This document shows, one piece after another, positions 1 to 7,552 of a DNA stretch of 64,000 nt. Origin of the DNA: Promethearchaeota archaeon (GTDB lineage: Archaea > Asgardarchaeota > Lokiarchaeia > Sigyniarchaeales > SOKP01); NCBI GenBank assembly GCA_019058295.1, contig JAHPZI010000030.1:124001-188000 (forward strand), in the 5' to 3' direction. The translations under genes were made by a program, and so were the position numbers. A model generated the notes under the pieces. The model was not told the DNA's origin. It saw only the letters and a list, made by a program, of their open reading frames with translations, and ran no database searches. Within the stretch, counting starts at the first letter, position 1; each line of letters begins with the position of its first letter.

Positions 1-1
1 A

Positions 2-159
2 TTAGGTTATAAATGCGATTTTAATATTAATCCAGATATAAAAATTAAAAGTGAATTAAAAAAAAACTTTTTGATCTAGGCAAATTTATTGCTGAAATCT
101 TTTTGGAAAATAGAATGAAAGAGAAAAATATTATTCAGAATCCACTTTCTGGATTTTAA
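2..159 (+). pseudogene. 3' end of an unidentified gene, apparently frameshifted
   Basis: The left edge appears to hold the tail of a plus-strand gene. One frame reads LGYKCDFNINPDIKIKSELK up to a run of nine A at 58-66. The next frame then reads FDLGKFIAEIFLENRM and continues to PLSGF and a TAA at 157-159. Both halves have coding-like composition and join smoothly if one base is added or lost in the A run. This is either a decayed gene or a homopolymer sequencing error. The product is not recognisable from this fragment. Confidence 0.35.
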
Positions 160-232
160 TTATTCATAACAAATTGGATAAAATCCTAAATATAAAATAA
201 ATAATATAGAGTTCTCATTTTTCTAGGAATAT

Positions 233-257
233 TAAAAAAAAATATTAAAAAAAAAAT
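233..257 (-). terminator. Poly-T terminator after the ribosomal stalk operon
   Basis: Just beyond the P1 stop codon, the minus strand shows two long T runs (complements of A runs at about 234-242 and 247-256). T-rich tracts of this kind terminate archaeal transcription without a hairpin. The position at the end of the uL11-uL1-uL10-P1 operon fits. Identification is by composition and position only. Confidence 0.5.
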
Positions 258-270
258 TAGTTATAATATT

Positions 271-570
271 TTAGAAGAGAGAACCAATTCCAGTTGGCTC
301 TGCTTCTGTTTCTTCCTCTTCCTTCTTTTTTTCTTTAGGAGCTTCTTTGGCGGCTTCAGCACCCCCACTAACAGATGTAGCCATTACTGGTGTTGCTGTT
401 GCGGAAGCTATTATCTCATCAATTTTCTTTTGCTTTAAACCTGCAATTATTTTACTAATTTGAGATTTATCGGGTTCTACACCAGCAGCCGTCAGAACTT
501 TTTCAATAGCCGCCTCTGTTATTTTTTTTGAAGCTGTATGAAGTAAGAGCGCCGCATATATACTTTCCAT
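271..570 (-). CDS. rpl12: Ribosomal stalk protein P1 (archaeal L12)
   Basis: A 99-residue acidic stalk protein of the large ribosomal subunit, which recruits translational GTPases. The N-terminal helical dimerisation domain (MESIYAALLLHTASKKIT..., residues 1-60) is typical of archaeal P1/L12. An Ala-rich hinge and a highly charged Lys/Glu tract follow. The C-terminus GIGSLF is the short hydrophobic hook that binds elongation factors and matches the GIGGLFG end of uL10 upstream. It is the last gene of the uL11-uL1-uL10-P1 operon, 73 nt after uL10. Length and order are normal for archaea. Confidence 0.95.
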   Translation of the reverse strand: MESIYAALLLHTASKKITEAAIEKVLTAAGVEPDKSQISKIIAGLKQKKIDEIIASATATPVMATSVSGGAEAAKEAPKEKKKEEEETEAEPTGIGSLF

Positions 571-643
571 ACTTCTTTACCTCTTTTTATTTTATTTTTT
601 TCTATTGTTAGTTTTTTAATTTTAAATTTTTCATCTTAAATTC

Positions 644-1543
644 TCATCCAAATAGTCCTCCGATACCTGGAGCACTCTCCTCTTCTTCTTCTTCCTCATC
701 TGGTTTTTCTTCCTCGGGTTTAACCTCCTCTTTTTTCAATGAAGATGTAATTCCACCTTCAAAAATTATAGTATTGATTATTTTTGCATCAAATACTGCT
801 TTTTTAATATACTCATCTATCATTTCTTCAAGGAAAATAGGCAATTCAAAAAGAATTCCTAAAGCAGCTAAGTAGCATGATGCAACATCTCGTTGAAACG
901 ATTCTATATCCATGTACAACGTATCTTCTGGTATTATTTCTCCATCACTCCATGCATAATGGATTTTAATTAACGATTCTATCGGTTTAATCCCAAGCTT
1001 TTTTAAAACTGCCGCCTGTTTAACATCTACAATATCTCCAGCTTTATGCGTTCTGGTCTTCTCGCGAATCCATATAGTATCGTTCTGAATACGGGTAGGT
1101 AATCGTAATGTCATATTTAGCTCCGAAATTACTTGTCCAGTAGGTAATCCTGTATCTCCAGCAGGAACCCAAATGTCTACGGGAGTGATTTCATCAGGTT
1201 TAGCAGGTACCATCCATTCACTCTCGTTGAAAATCTTTTTTAAATCAAATAGATTCATATTTGTAAAAACAAGACTTGATTGTCCAGGGATATTTTTCGC
1301 TAAATTATCAAGATTTGTTTTTTTTGACTGTTTTTTGTACTTTTCGATTGCTCTTATTTGTATACTCTTCTTAGACATTCGAATTTCCACTTTTCCTCTC
1401 AAAATCTTACGTGTATCTTGAATTTGCTTATCGTTAATACTCCCAACATTAATAACCGCAATATTTTTATATTTTTTAAATAAATCTACTAAGTATTCAA
1501 TTTCGTCTAATTTCCACTGTGGAATGTCCTTTTTTGATATCAT
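644..1543 (-). CDS. rplP0: Ribosomal protein uL10 (P0)
   Basis: The stalk base protein of the large subunit; it binds 23S rRNA next to uL11 and carries P1 dimers. The 299 residues show the archaeal/eukaryotic layout: an rRNA-binding N-terminal domain (residues 1-105), the inserted domain with PAGDTGLPTGQVISELN near 125-145, P1-binding helices near 215-255, then an acidic linker and the end GIGGLFG. That end is the same hook as in P1. The start is one nucleotide after the uL1 stop, so the two are translationally coupled. No abnormality seen. Confidence 0.95.
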   Translation of the reverse strand: MISKKDIPQWKLDEIEYLVDLFKKYKNIAVINVGSINDKQIQDTRKILRGKVEIRMSKKSIQIRAIEKYKKQSKKTNLDNLAKNIPGQSSLVFTNMNLFDLKKIFNESEWMVPAKPDEITPVDIWVPAGDTGLPTGQVISELNMTLRLPTRIQNDTIWIREKTRTHKAGDIVDVKQAAVLKKLGIKPIESLIKIHYAWSDGEIIPEDTLYMDIESFQRDVASCYLAALGILFELPIFLEEMIDEYIKKAVFDAKIINTIIFEGGITSSLKKEEVKPEEEKPDEEEEEEESAPGIGGLFG

Positions 1544-1544
1544 T

Positions 1545-2276
1545 TTATTTCACCCCCAATGTCTCTAGATATTCATTATCTATCTTGATCGGTCGTCCCA
1601 TTGTAGTCTTAATAAACATCGATCTAAAGTTGTTATATTTATGAGGCATTTGATCTGCAACATAATCGACAATAGCTTTCATGTTTTCCAGAATTTTATC
1701 CATTTCCATTGATTTTTTGCCAATTTTTACCTGTAAAACTGGATTTTTTTTGACTATAATCCTAACAATTTTTTTGTATCTCTCAACAGCTACACTAAGA
1801 TCATCTATTGATGAAATAATTCCATATCCCGATGGAAAAGGTTTAGGCATTTTTCCAGAAGGCCCTAAAAATCTAGCCAAAAAACGAGCAACGTCGCGCA
1901 TATTCTTGTCTTCCACAACAAAAAAATCGTATTTTTTCACGAATTTTTTTTTGTCTTTCTTTTCTTCCCGATCCAAAGCTGCCAAACCATCTGGGTCAAG
2001 AGTATCCAATCCTATTTTTTTAGATTCTACTAATATCTCATCAGAAGCAATCACACATATGTTAGGTTTATCCTCTGTTATTACCTCGTTAGGCAATATT
2101 AATTCCTTGTCAATTCTCTGTTTTGGATCACTTAAATTAATATCCTTTAAGTTTATTATGAAATCAATAGTTTCGTCAAATTTGCGAATTTTATCTTTAA
2201 ATCCTTCTTTCTTTATAATCGAAAAGTCAATAGCAGCATTTAATGATTTTTTTAATAATTTATCATCAACTTTCAT
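1545..2276 (-). CDS. rpl1: Ribosomal protein uL1
   Basis: The L1-stalk protein of the large subunit, which moves deacylated tRNA at the E site. It has 243 residues, a little longer than many archaeal uL1 proteins because of a charged stretch near residue 100 (REEKKDKKKF). The hallmark region GPSGKMPKPFPSGYG lies near residues 140-155 and the C-terminal TTMGRPIKID matches the family. In Methanococcus, uL1 represses its own operon by binding mRNA; whether that happens here cannot be seen. It sits 3 nt after uL11 and 1 nt before uL10. Confidence 0.95.
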   Translation of the reverse strand: MKVDDKLLKKSLNAAIDFSIIKKEGFKDKIRKFDETIDFIINLKDINLSDPKQRIDKELILPNEVITEDKPNICVIASDEILVESKKIGLDTLDPDGLAALDREEKKDKKKFVKKYDFFVVEDKNMRDVARFLARFLGPSGKMPKPFPSGYGIISSIDDLSVAVERYKKIVRIIVKKNPVLQVKIGKKSMEMDKILENMKAIVDYVADQMPHKYNNFRSMFIKTTMGRPIKIDNEYLETLGVK

Positions 2277-2279
2277 TTT

Positions 2280-2807
2280 TTACGATTCCTCCTTTATTTT
2301 ATCATCATATTCTCCATTGTCTATTCTCTCTTGAATGATTCTAGGATCCACACCCTCTACAGTTAGTCCTACGGATAAGGCTGTTCCTATTACTGTTTTA
2401 ACACAAGTTTTAAATGTCTTATCTAAAAAAATGTCTTTTTTAGCATTAGCTATTGAAATTATTTGGTCGAGTGTTAAATTGCCAATCTTGTCCTCCCCTG
2501 GATTTGAAGCCCCTTTCTCAACACCAACTTCTTTTAGCAATAATGATGCTGTCGAAGGAGTTTCTACAAATATTTCAAATTGCTTTGTTTCAGGATTGCA
2601 TTCAATCCTCACTGGAACAGTTAATCCTTTAAACATCATAGTTTGTTCATTTACAGCATCAACAACATCTTTGATATTAATCCCCGTAGGACCTTTGACT
2701 AAGTAATTCGAGTTGATTTACTTTACAACCGGTCCTATGGGAGGTCCCCCGCTTGCCGCTCCACCTTTCACCAGCGCTTGTACTACCACTATACCTTTTT
2801 CGCTCAT
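2280..2807 (-). CDS. rpl11: Ribosomal protein uL11, interrupted by a 30-nt bulge-helix-bulge intron
   Basis: The GTPase-centre protein uL11. The frame opens at ATG 2807 (MSEKGIVVVQALVKGG...PPIGPV) and hits an in-frame TAA at 2720-2718. Downstream, after a short non-homologous stretch, it resumes as GPTGINIKDVVDAVNEQT and runs to the stop at 2280. An ATG at 2639 opens a 119-residue frame, but using it would remove the conserved N-terminal domain. Removing 2695-2724 joins 2725 to 2694 in frame and gives PPIGPVVGPTGINIK, a textbook uL11 motif, in a 165-residue protein of normal length. It is the first gene of the stalk operon. That this is uL11 is certain; that splicing repairs it is inferred from the perfect RNA structure listed separately. 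A decayed or misassembled gene is unlikely, since both exons are fully conserved. Confidence 0.9.
2695..2724 (-). other. Predicted archaeal mRNA mini-intron with bulge-helix-bulge splice sites
   Basis: In the uL11 transcript the order is: outer helix UAGGACC (2737-2731), central strand GGUU (2730-2727), bulge GUA (2726-2724), inner strand AAGUAA (2723-2718), an 11-nt loop (2717-2707), UUACUU (2706-2701), central strand AGUC (2700-2697), bulge AAA (2696-2694), then GGUCCUA (2693-2687). The outer helix is 7 perfect bp and continues after an A-C mismatch as CCC/GGG. The central helix is G-C, G-U, U-G, U-A. The inner helix is 6 perfect bp. This is the canonical hBHBh' substrate of the archaeal splicing endonuclease. 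Cutting after the second base of each bulge releases exactly 30 nt, including the stop codon, and keeps the frame. Confidence 0.85.
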
Positions 2808-2854
2808 ATTTATCCTACAATTTTTTTTGTTATTTTTATTCAAAACCTGTTTCT

Positions 2855-2952
2855 AAAGGTCAAGGAACGCAAATAAAATGCTAACAGTATAATTTCTTAC
2901 TTTTCAATATCTTGACTATATTGAAACCGCTTTATTGCGTCCTAAGTCCTTC
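2855..2952 (-). promoter_or_regulatory. Structured 5' leader of the ribosomal stalk operon
   Basis: Upstream of uL11 lies an unusually palindromic block. Its core is a perfect 9-bp inverted repeat, TTTCAATAT (2902-2910) and ATATTGAAA (2918-2926), with a 7-nt loop. Around it, longer arms at about 2855-2881 and 2929-2952 (GGAACGCAAATAAA against TTTATTGCGTCC) pair imperfectly. On the minus strand it would be the transcript leader, ending about 48 nt before the uL11 start. Autoregulatory leaders are common for this operon in prokaryotes. A stand-alone small RNA is the alternative. I recognise no known family. Confidence 0.4.
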
Positions 2953-3047
2953 AAAAAAGATATTTTGAACTTAGTGTGTTGTAGAGTGAATTAAAATTAA
3001 AAAGTTTTATTAAAAATTTTCTTTAATTAGAAAAATAGGAATTGTAT

Positions 3048-3233
3048 TTAAAATTTGCAACATAATCTACGACCGTGGTCGAGATTGTTTCTTAAATATT
3101 CATTTGCTAAAATATCCATAACTTTATCATAATCGAGATTCAGTTTTTCCACAATATCTTCAATCTGAACTCCAGGTGTAGAGATTAATGTAAAAATTTC
3201 TTTTTTAATTTCTTCACTAACTTCTTCTGTCAT
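3048..3233 (-). CDS. Small putative winged-helix protein
   Basis: A 61-residue protein with an acidic helical start. A helix-turn-helix-like stretch follows (GVQIEDIVEKLNLDYDKVMD, about residues 20-40), and the tail ends in a Cys pair (RRLCCKF). It lies 61 nt downstream of the ferredoxin-domain gene on the same strand, so the two are probably co-transcribed. It may be a small DNA-binding or adaptor protein; I do not recognise a family. Coding status rests on composition and strand context. Confidence 0.55.
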   Translation of the reverse strand: MTEEVSEEIKKEIFTLISTPGVQIEDIVEKLNLDYDKVMDILANEYLRNNLDHGRRLCCKF

Positions 3234-3294
3234 TAAGTTGTAGATCTTTTTTCCGTATTTTAATTTTTAGTTTACATTTAATAAATAGAATAAA

Positions 3295-4362
3295 TTAATT
3301 AGAACTCTTCCTTTTTCCTTCAAACATAGCTTTCCCTAACTCAAGAACTCTTTCAAAGGGCTCTTCTTGGTCTTCTCTTAAATGTAAAGTTATAGCTTCT
3401 TCTGGACAGACTCCAGCACATAAACCACAACCGAGACACATCTCTCTATTAACAGTAGCAATTTCATCTAATGTAATTGCGTCGACAGGACACCTTTCAA
3501 CGCAGTTTCCACAGCCAACACATAATTCTTGGTCAATTATAGATTCAAATAAGGCATTTAGGTACATGTGTTTATCGTATCCCTTTTTTGTGATTCCTTT
3601 CATGGTAGCACAACAGCAAGGGCAACAGTTACAGATATTTGATAAATGTTTAGAATTAACTCCTGCATGAACTAATCCTGCCTTATCAGTTTCTTCAATA
3701 ATTTTTATACATTCTTCCGGAGTAATTTCTCGTGCCCATCCATTTTCAATATAATATTCAGCAGCTGCTCCGAAGGCCAAACAAGTTTCTTCCATCGGAT
3801 AATCACATCCCTCTCCGAGTAATCGGGCTTCTTTTCGGCAGACACAATCATAAACTGCTATTTTTCTAGCATTTTTTATACTCTTCTTGAGTTCATGATA
3901 TGGATAGAGGACCGTGTTAGCTTCAATTGATTCATCTACAGGAAGTACTTTGAATCCTGGTACATTGCTCGCTCCCATTTCATCCACTATAGCTAAATCA
4001 TAATACTCTTTAAACATTTTTGCAAGATCCTTATCGATTTTATTTACAGAATATTCATACAATCCAATCATGTAAGGTGCTGAATTATAAAGTATTTTAC
4101 CCCCCCTTTGGACTCTAAATATGAGCCCTTTTTTAGACATCGATTCTAATTTTTTTTCCATTTCCTTTTTATCCATTTTAGCGCGTCTTGCAATTCTGGC
4201 AGCCGTATTTGGTAATGGAGTTAACAATACGGTAATCTTAGCTTCTTCCTCCGTAAAAAGTCTTTTTAAAATCTTGATTTCAATCCCAGTTGATGTTTTA
4301 GGGAATCCTATAGGGAAATGATCTAAATATTCTCTTAATTTTAAATAGGGGTTATCAGACAT
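3295..4362 (-). CDS. Winged-helix / 4Fe-4S dicluster ferredoxin-domain protein
   Basis: A 355-residue soluble iron-sulfur protein. Residues about 20-110 resemble a winged-helix domain (ITVLLTPLPNTAARIARRAK...). A Cys-rich middle carries CVCRKEARLLGEGC near 175-190 and CNCCPCCC near 245-252. The C-terminus has two classical 4Fe-4S motifs, CVGCGNCVERCP and CLGCGLCAGVCP, near 280-325. Such proteins occur in anaerobic archaea as electron carriers or redox-linked regulators; the specific partner is unknown. It is the first gene of a probable two-gene operon with the small protein downstream. Confidence 0.75.
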   Translation of the reverse strand: MSDNPYLKLREYLDHFPIGFPKTSTGIEIKILKRLFTEEEAKITVLLTPLPNTAARIARRAKMDKKEMEKKLESMSKKGLIFRVQRGGKILYNSAPYMIGLYEYSVNKIDKDLAKMFKEYYDLAIVDEMGASNVPGFKVLPVDESIEANTVLYPYHELKKSIKNARKIAVYDCVCRKEARLLGEGCDYPMEETCLAFGAAAEYYIENGWAREITPEECIKIIEETDKAGLVHAGVNSKHLSNICNCCPCCCATMKGITKKGYDKHMYLNALFESIIDQELCVGCGNCVERCPVDAITLDEIATVNREMCLGCGLCAGVCPEEAITLHLREDQEEPFERVLELGKAMFEGKRKSSN

Positions 4363-4535
4363 TTATTCAATCCTTAGTTTGCTTTAAATCGATATATATT
4401 ATTCTTCGAGTAATTAGAACTTGATAATAAAAATTTCTTTTAAGTTAAATAATATGTTATATTTTGTATTAATTATTCCAACTATTATAGAAAATGCTTT
4501 AAAATAAATTCTTTTAATTCTAAAAGAGCTTATAA

Positions 4536-5441
4536 ATGATGATAACAAAGGTTATTTTTGATTGCGATAATACTATGGGAAAGATTGGTTGGGAGTTAGA
4601 TGATGGACTCGCTCTCTTTTATATTCTTGGTTCCTCCGATCTCAAGCTTTTAGGAATTACAACCGTATTTGGTAATGGAAAAATTGAAAATGTTATGCGA
4701 TATACAAAAAATCTTCTAAAGGTCATAGGTAGAGAGGATATCCCATTGAAAATAGGAGCAAACAGGAGAGGTGCCGCTCCCACTGAAGCCGCACATTTCC
4801 TTGCTAACAATGCTGCTTCTAATCCGGGAGAGATAGTCATATTAGCAGTAGGTACACTAGGGAATTTACAAGCGGCAGCTCAAATTGATCCTAACTTTTT
4901 TCGAAATTTAAAAGAAGTAATCTTGATGGGGGGTCATATTGAGCATCCATTTAAAATGGGGAATTTAATTCTTCCTGATGTGAATTTAAGACGCGATCCT
5001 AAAGCAACTTTCCGTGTTTTTCATGCAGAGTGCCCTGTAACAGTGATAAATAGTGAAATTTGTAAACAAGTTCCGTTTACAAAAGAACATTTTGAAAGAG
5101 TTAATTTTTGGCCTAAGAATATTAAGCACCTTATTGAAAGCCTTTTCTCAACGTACAATGAACATACTGGCCTTGATCTTATCTACATATGGGATGTCCT
5201 TGTACCTGTCTTTCTTAATCATCCGGACCTTTTTGATAAAAATCAGGTTCGAATTATTGCATCAAACGTGAAAGATATTAAAGAAGGACATTTAAAACTC
5301 ACTGACGATGAAGAGGGTGTATTGATAAATATGCCCTCCAAAATTATTGATCCAAATTTGTTCATGAATATCGTCATTGAAGCTTGGTTGCGGTTACATA
5401 ATATTACAATGGAAAAGAATAAAGGTTATTTAGATATCTAA
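4536..5441 (+). CDS. Nucleoside hydrolase (IunH family)
   Basis: Predicted to hydrolyse the N-glycosidic bond of purine or pyrimidine nucleosides for salvage. The N-terminal Ca-binding signature is present as FDCDNTMGKIG (D9, D11) followed by ELDDGLAL (D22, D23); the family consensus is DxDxxxDD. Other family blocks include GITTVFGNG and EVILMGGH. At 301 residues it has the usual length. The start has two adjacent ATG codons (4536 and 4539) and either could be used. The gene is alone on its strand here, and substrate preference cannot be told. Confidence 0.85.
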   Translation: MMITKVIFDCDNTMGKIGWELDDGLALFYILGSSDLKLLGITTVFGNGKIENVMRYTKNLLKVIGREDIPLKIGANRRGAAPTEAAHFLANNAASNPGEIVILAVGTLGNLQAAAQIDPNFFRNLKEVILMGGHIEHPFKMGNLILPDVNLRRDPKATFRVFHAECPVTVINSEICKQVPFTKEHFERVNFWPKNIKHLIESLFSTYNEHTGLDLIYIWDVLVPVFLNHPDLFDKNQVRIIASNVKDIKEGHLKLTDDEEGVLINMPSKIIDPNLFMNIVIEAWLRLHNITMEKNKGYLDI

Positions 5442-5470
5442 ATCACAAATAGTTTTAAATATTAAATTAT

Positions 5471-6154
5471 TTAATCTCCTTCTAAGAGTACTTTATTAGT
5501 AAGTGTTCCTATTTTTTCAATAGTGGCCTCAATTAGATCTCCTGGTTTAATAGCCCCTATTCCTCCAGGTGTACCCGTAGCTATAATATCTCCCGGTTCC
5601 ATCGTGAAAAATTGTGAGATAAATTCAAGTATTTCTGGAATCTTGAATAGTAAATGTTTCGTATTTGAAGATTGTTTAACTTCTCCATTTACTTTTAATT
5701 CGATATTTAGATTATGAGGGTCTTCTATGTCTTCAACAATTCTAGGACCAATAGGACCAAACGTATCTAGTGATTTCGATCTGAACCATGGTTGTTGCGA
5801 AGATATATCTTTTATTTGCATTTTTCTAGCTGTCACATCATTAAAAACAGTATACCCCAAGATATGATTGTAGACTTCACTAGAAGGGACGTTTTTACAT
5901 TTATCTTTTATAATGAATGCTAATTCTACTTCGTAATCAACTCTGTTGTATTTGCGATTATTGTATAATAATTTTGGATAAATAATTGGTTCTCCATCTG
6001 TTATAAGACAATTTAGAGTTTTGGGAAAAATAAGAGGTTCTTTTGGAACTTCTCTCTTGGTTTCCTCAATATGATCCATATAATTAGTACCTAAACATAT
6101 AATTTTCGTCGGATTAATTGTGTTATTTCCAATTTGTATCATTTTTTTCAACAA
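5471..6154 (-). CDS. Fumarylacetoacetate hydrolase family protein
   Basis: A 227-residue single-domain FAH-fold enzyme. It shows KIICLGTNYMDHIEE at the start, the metal-binding DYEVELAFIIK (two Glu) near 75-85, FNDVTAR near 105, and TPGGIGAIKPGD near the C-terminus. Members act as acylpyruvate hydrolases, oxaloacetate decarboxylases/tautomerases or in aromatic-acid breakdown. The length and the CLGTNYMDH motif fit the small acylpyruvase-like branch. It converges with the nucleoside hydrolase gene, 29 nt apart, with no sign of a linked pathway. Confidence 0.85.
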   Translation of the reverse strand: MLKKMIQIGNNTINPTKIICLGTNYMDHIEETKREVPKEPLIFPKTLNCLITDGEPIIYPKLLYNNRKYNRVDYEVELAFIIKDKCKNVPSSEVYNHILGYTVFNDVTARKMQIKDISSQQPWFRSKSLDTFGPIGPRIVEDIEDPHNLNIELKVNGEVKQSSNTKHLLFKIPEILEFISQFFTMEPGDIIATGTPGGIGAIKPGDLIEATIEKIGTLTNKVLLEGD

Positions 6155-6250
6155 ATAATAACTATTTTATAAGATGTAAAAACTTCATACAAATTTAAAA
6201 AATATTAAAATAAGTTTAATAATTAATTTACAAAATTTAAAGTAAATCAT

Positions 6251-6841
6251 GTGAAAACTATGGATGAAGAAAGTTCCGATCAAGTGGAAGAAAGAGCTGG
6301 AGAAAAAACAGTCCTACAAACAACTCTCACTAAAAGAGTAGCGACTGCTGGTATATTTATCGCAGTTGGATTAATTTTAAGTTATCTAAATCCTTTTGCC
6401 TATTTCACCATATTTGGTACTAAGATCAATCCTTTTGTACATTTTATTAATGCTATAGCAGGAGTTTTGATTGGAATGTCATTTGGTTGCATGGTTGCTT
6501 TGGGGATTGCTATTTTGCGTTTTGTTTTAGGAATAGGTACAATCCACGCTTTCCATGGAGGGATATCTGGAGCTTTTGTCGTCGGTTTATCTGCATATAT
6601 TTTGCGAAAAAAATATCCTAAACACGTAGAATTAGCAGCTTTAACTGAACCAATAGGCACGGTATTTATAGGAGGTACAATTGCACAATTAATTGCACCA
6701 CTCGGAGGTATTGAGGGCTTATTTATATATTGGGGTTTATTTGCTATGAGCTGTATCCCTGGCTGCATTTTAGGCTATTTAATATTAAGAATCTTAAAAA
6801 GAGCAGATATCACATGGGAAGATTATTTTCCGAGAGTTTAA
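6251..6841 (+). CDS. thiW: ECF transporter S component, ThiW-like
   Basis: A 196-residue membrane protein with about five or six membrane segments after a charged cytosolic start. The block INPFVHFINAIAGVLIG and the following LRFVLGIGTIHAFHGG match the ThiW substrate-binding subunit for hydroxyethylthiazole, a thiamin precursor. The start is GTG at 6251, with an in-frame ATG at 6260 as alternative. No energising ECF module and no convincing TPP riboswitch are visible nearby. The 3' end overlaps the next gene by 28 nt, which implies co-expression. Confidence 0.7.
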   Translation: MKTMDEESSDQVEERAGEKTVLQTTLTKRVATAGIFIAVGLILSYLNPFAYFTIFGTKINPFVHFINAIAGVLIGMSFGCMVALGIAILRFVLGIGTIHAFHGGISGAFVVGLSAYILRKKYPKHVELAALTEPIGTVFIGGTIAQLIAPLGGIEGLFIYWGLFAMSCIPGCILGYLILRILKRADITWEDYFPRV

Positions 6842-7407
6842 ATTTCAACGAGTTTATTGACCATCAAACTATATTATATGGAGAAACTAACACAAAAAAA
6901 ACTTATTATACTGCTCGATTTGTCCAATTTCTTTTAAAAATTAAAAAATTTAATCCTAAAAACATAAGCATCTTAGATTTTGCCCCTAAGTTGTTTAAAT
7001 ATTATGACATAAAAATCGGCGGTAAAATAGACGATTTTTATCCTCAGAGTATAAAATGTAATAATATTACTTTTAAAGGAGAAATAATACCACCAAGGTT
7101 AAGGGCAAGTAATAAAAAAGAACTATTTGAAAATGCCTGTAAAAACTACAAAAAAACCCATGAGATATTAGAAATTTATGATGAAAACCCTACTTCAGTT
7201 CTTATAATTAATGATATCTCGATATATCTTCATCTAGGGAGTAAGAAACTTTTATTAGATGCAATTAAGAAAGCAAACACATTTTTTGGAAATACTTATT
7301 ATGGCACTTCAATAAAGCGTGATTTTACCAGTCTTTTTAGTTTAAAGGAAAAGTGTGTAGTTAAATCTCTAATTAAAAAGATTGAAAATTCATATTCTAC
7401 GGATTAA
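6814..7407 (+). CDS. P-loop-like protein with degenerate Walker A, overlapping thiW
   Basis: A 197-residue soluble protein. The likely start is ATG 6814; an upstream extension to 6730 would lie wholly inside thiW and translates to unlikely sequence. Residues 23-30, GETNTKKT, after a beta-strand-like TILY, look like a Walker A loop in which the usual Gly before Lys is Lys. SVLIINDIS near residue 130 would be a Walker B strand. The 28-nt overlap with thiW suggests coupled translation and perhaps a role in thiazole uptake or use. No named family recognised. Confidence 0.55.
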   Translation: MGRLFSESLNFNEFIDHQTILYGETNTKKTYYTARFVQFLLKIKKFNPKNISILDFAPKLFKYYDIKIGGKIDDFYPQSIKCNNITFKGEIIPPRLRASNKKELFENACKNYKKTHEILEIYDENPTSVLIINDISIYLHLGSKKLLLDAIKKANTFFGNTYYGTSIKRDFTSLFSLKEKCVVKSLIKKIENSYSTD

Positions 7408-7552
7408 AAGCTTTAAAACATATCTATTTTTCTTATTTTTTTTAAAGTTCGTCACTAATTTAATTATCCTTAAGGTTCAAAAAACATAAAAAGAAATTTT
7501 CTATTTTTCCTTTATTTCATTATCAAGTGTATGAAGTCAAAAAGAAAATTTT

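Noticed and set aside
2280..2639. Start of uL11 at ATG 2639, giving a 119-residue protein.
   Set aside because: It would delete the conserved N-terminal domain, which is present and in frame upstream on both sides of the 30-nt insertion.
2697..2726. A GT...AG pair inside the uL11 interruption (GTAAAGT to TTACTTAG) resembling a spliceosomal intron.
   Set aside because: Removing that 28-nt segment shifts the reading frame, whereas the bulge-helix-bulge cut removes 30 nt and restores the conserved protein. Archaea have no spliceosome.
5240..5265. A GGTTCGAATT stretch resembling a tRNA T-loop.
   Set aside because: It is within the nucleoside hydrolase gene and lacks the rest of a cloverleaf.
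6155..6250. A TPP riboswitch upstream of the ThiW-like gene.
   Set aside because: The 96-nt AT-rich spacer lacks the conserved THI-box motifs.
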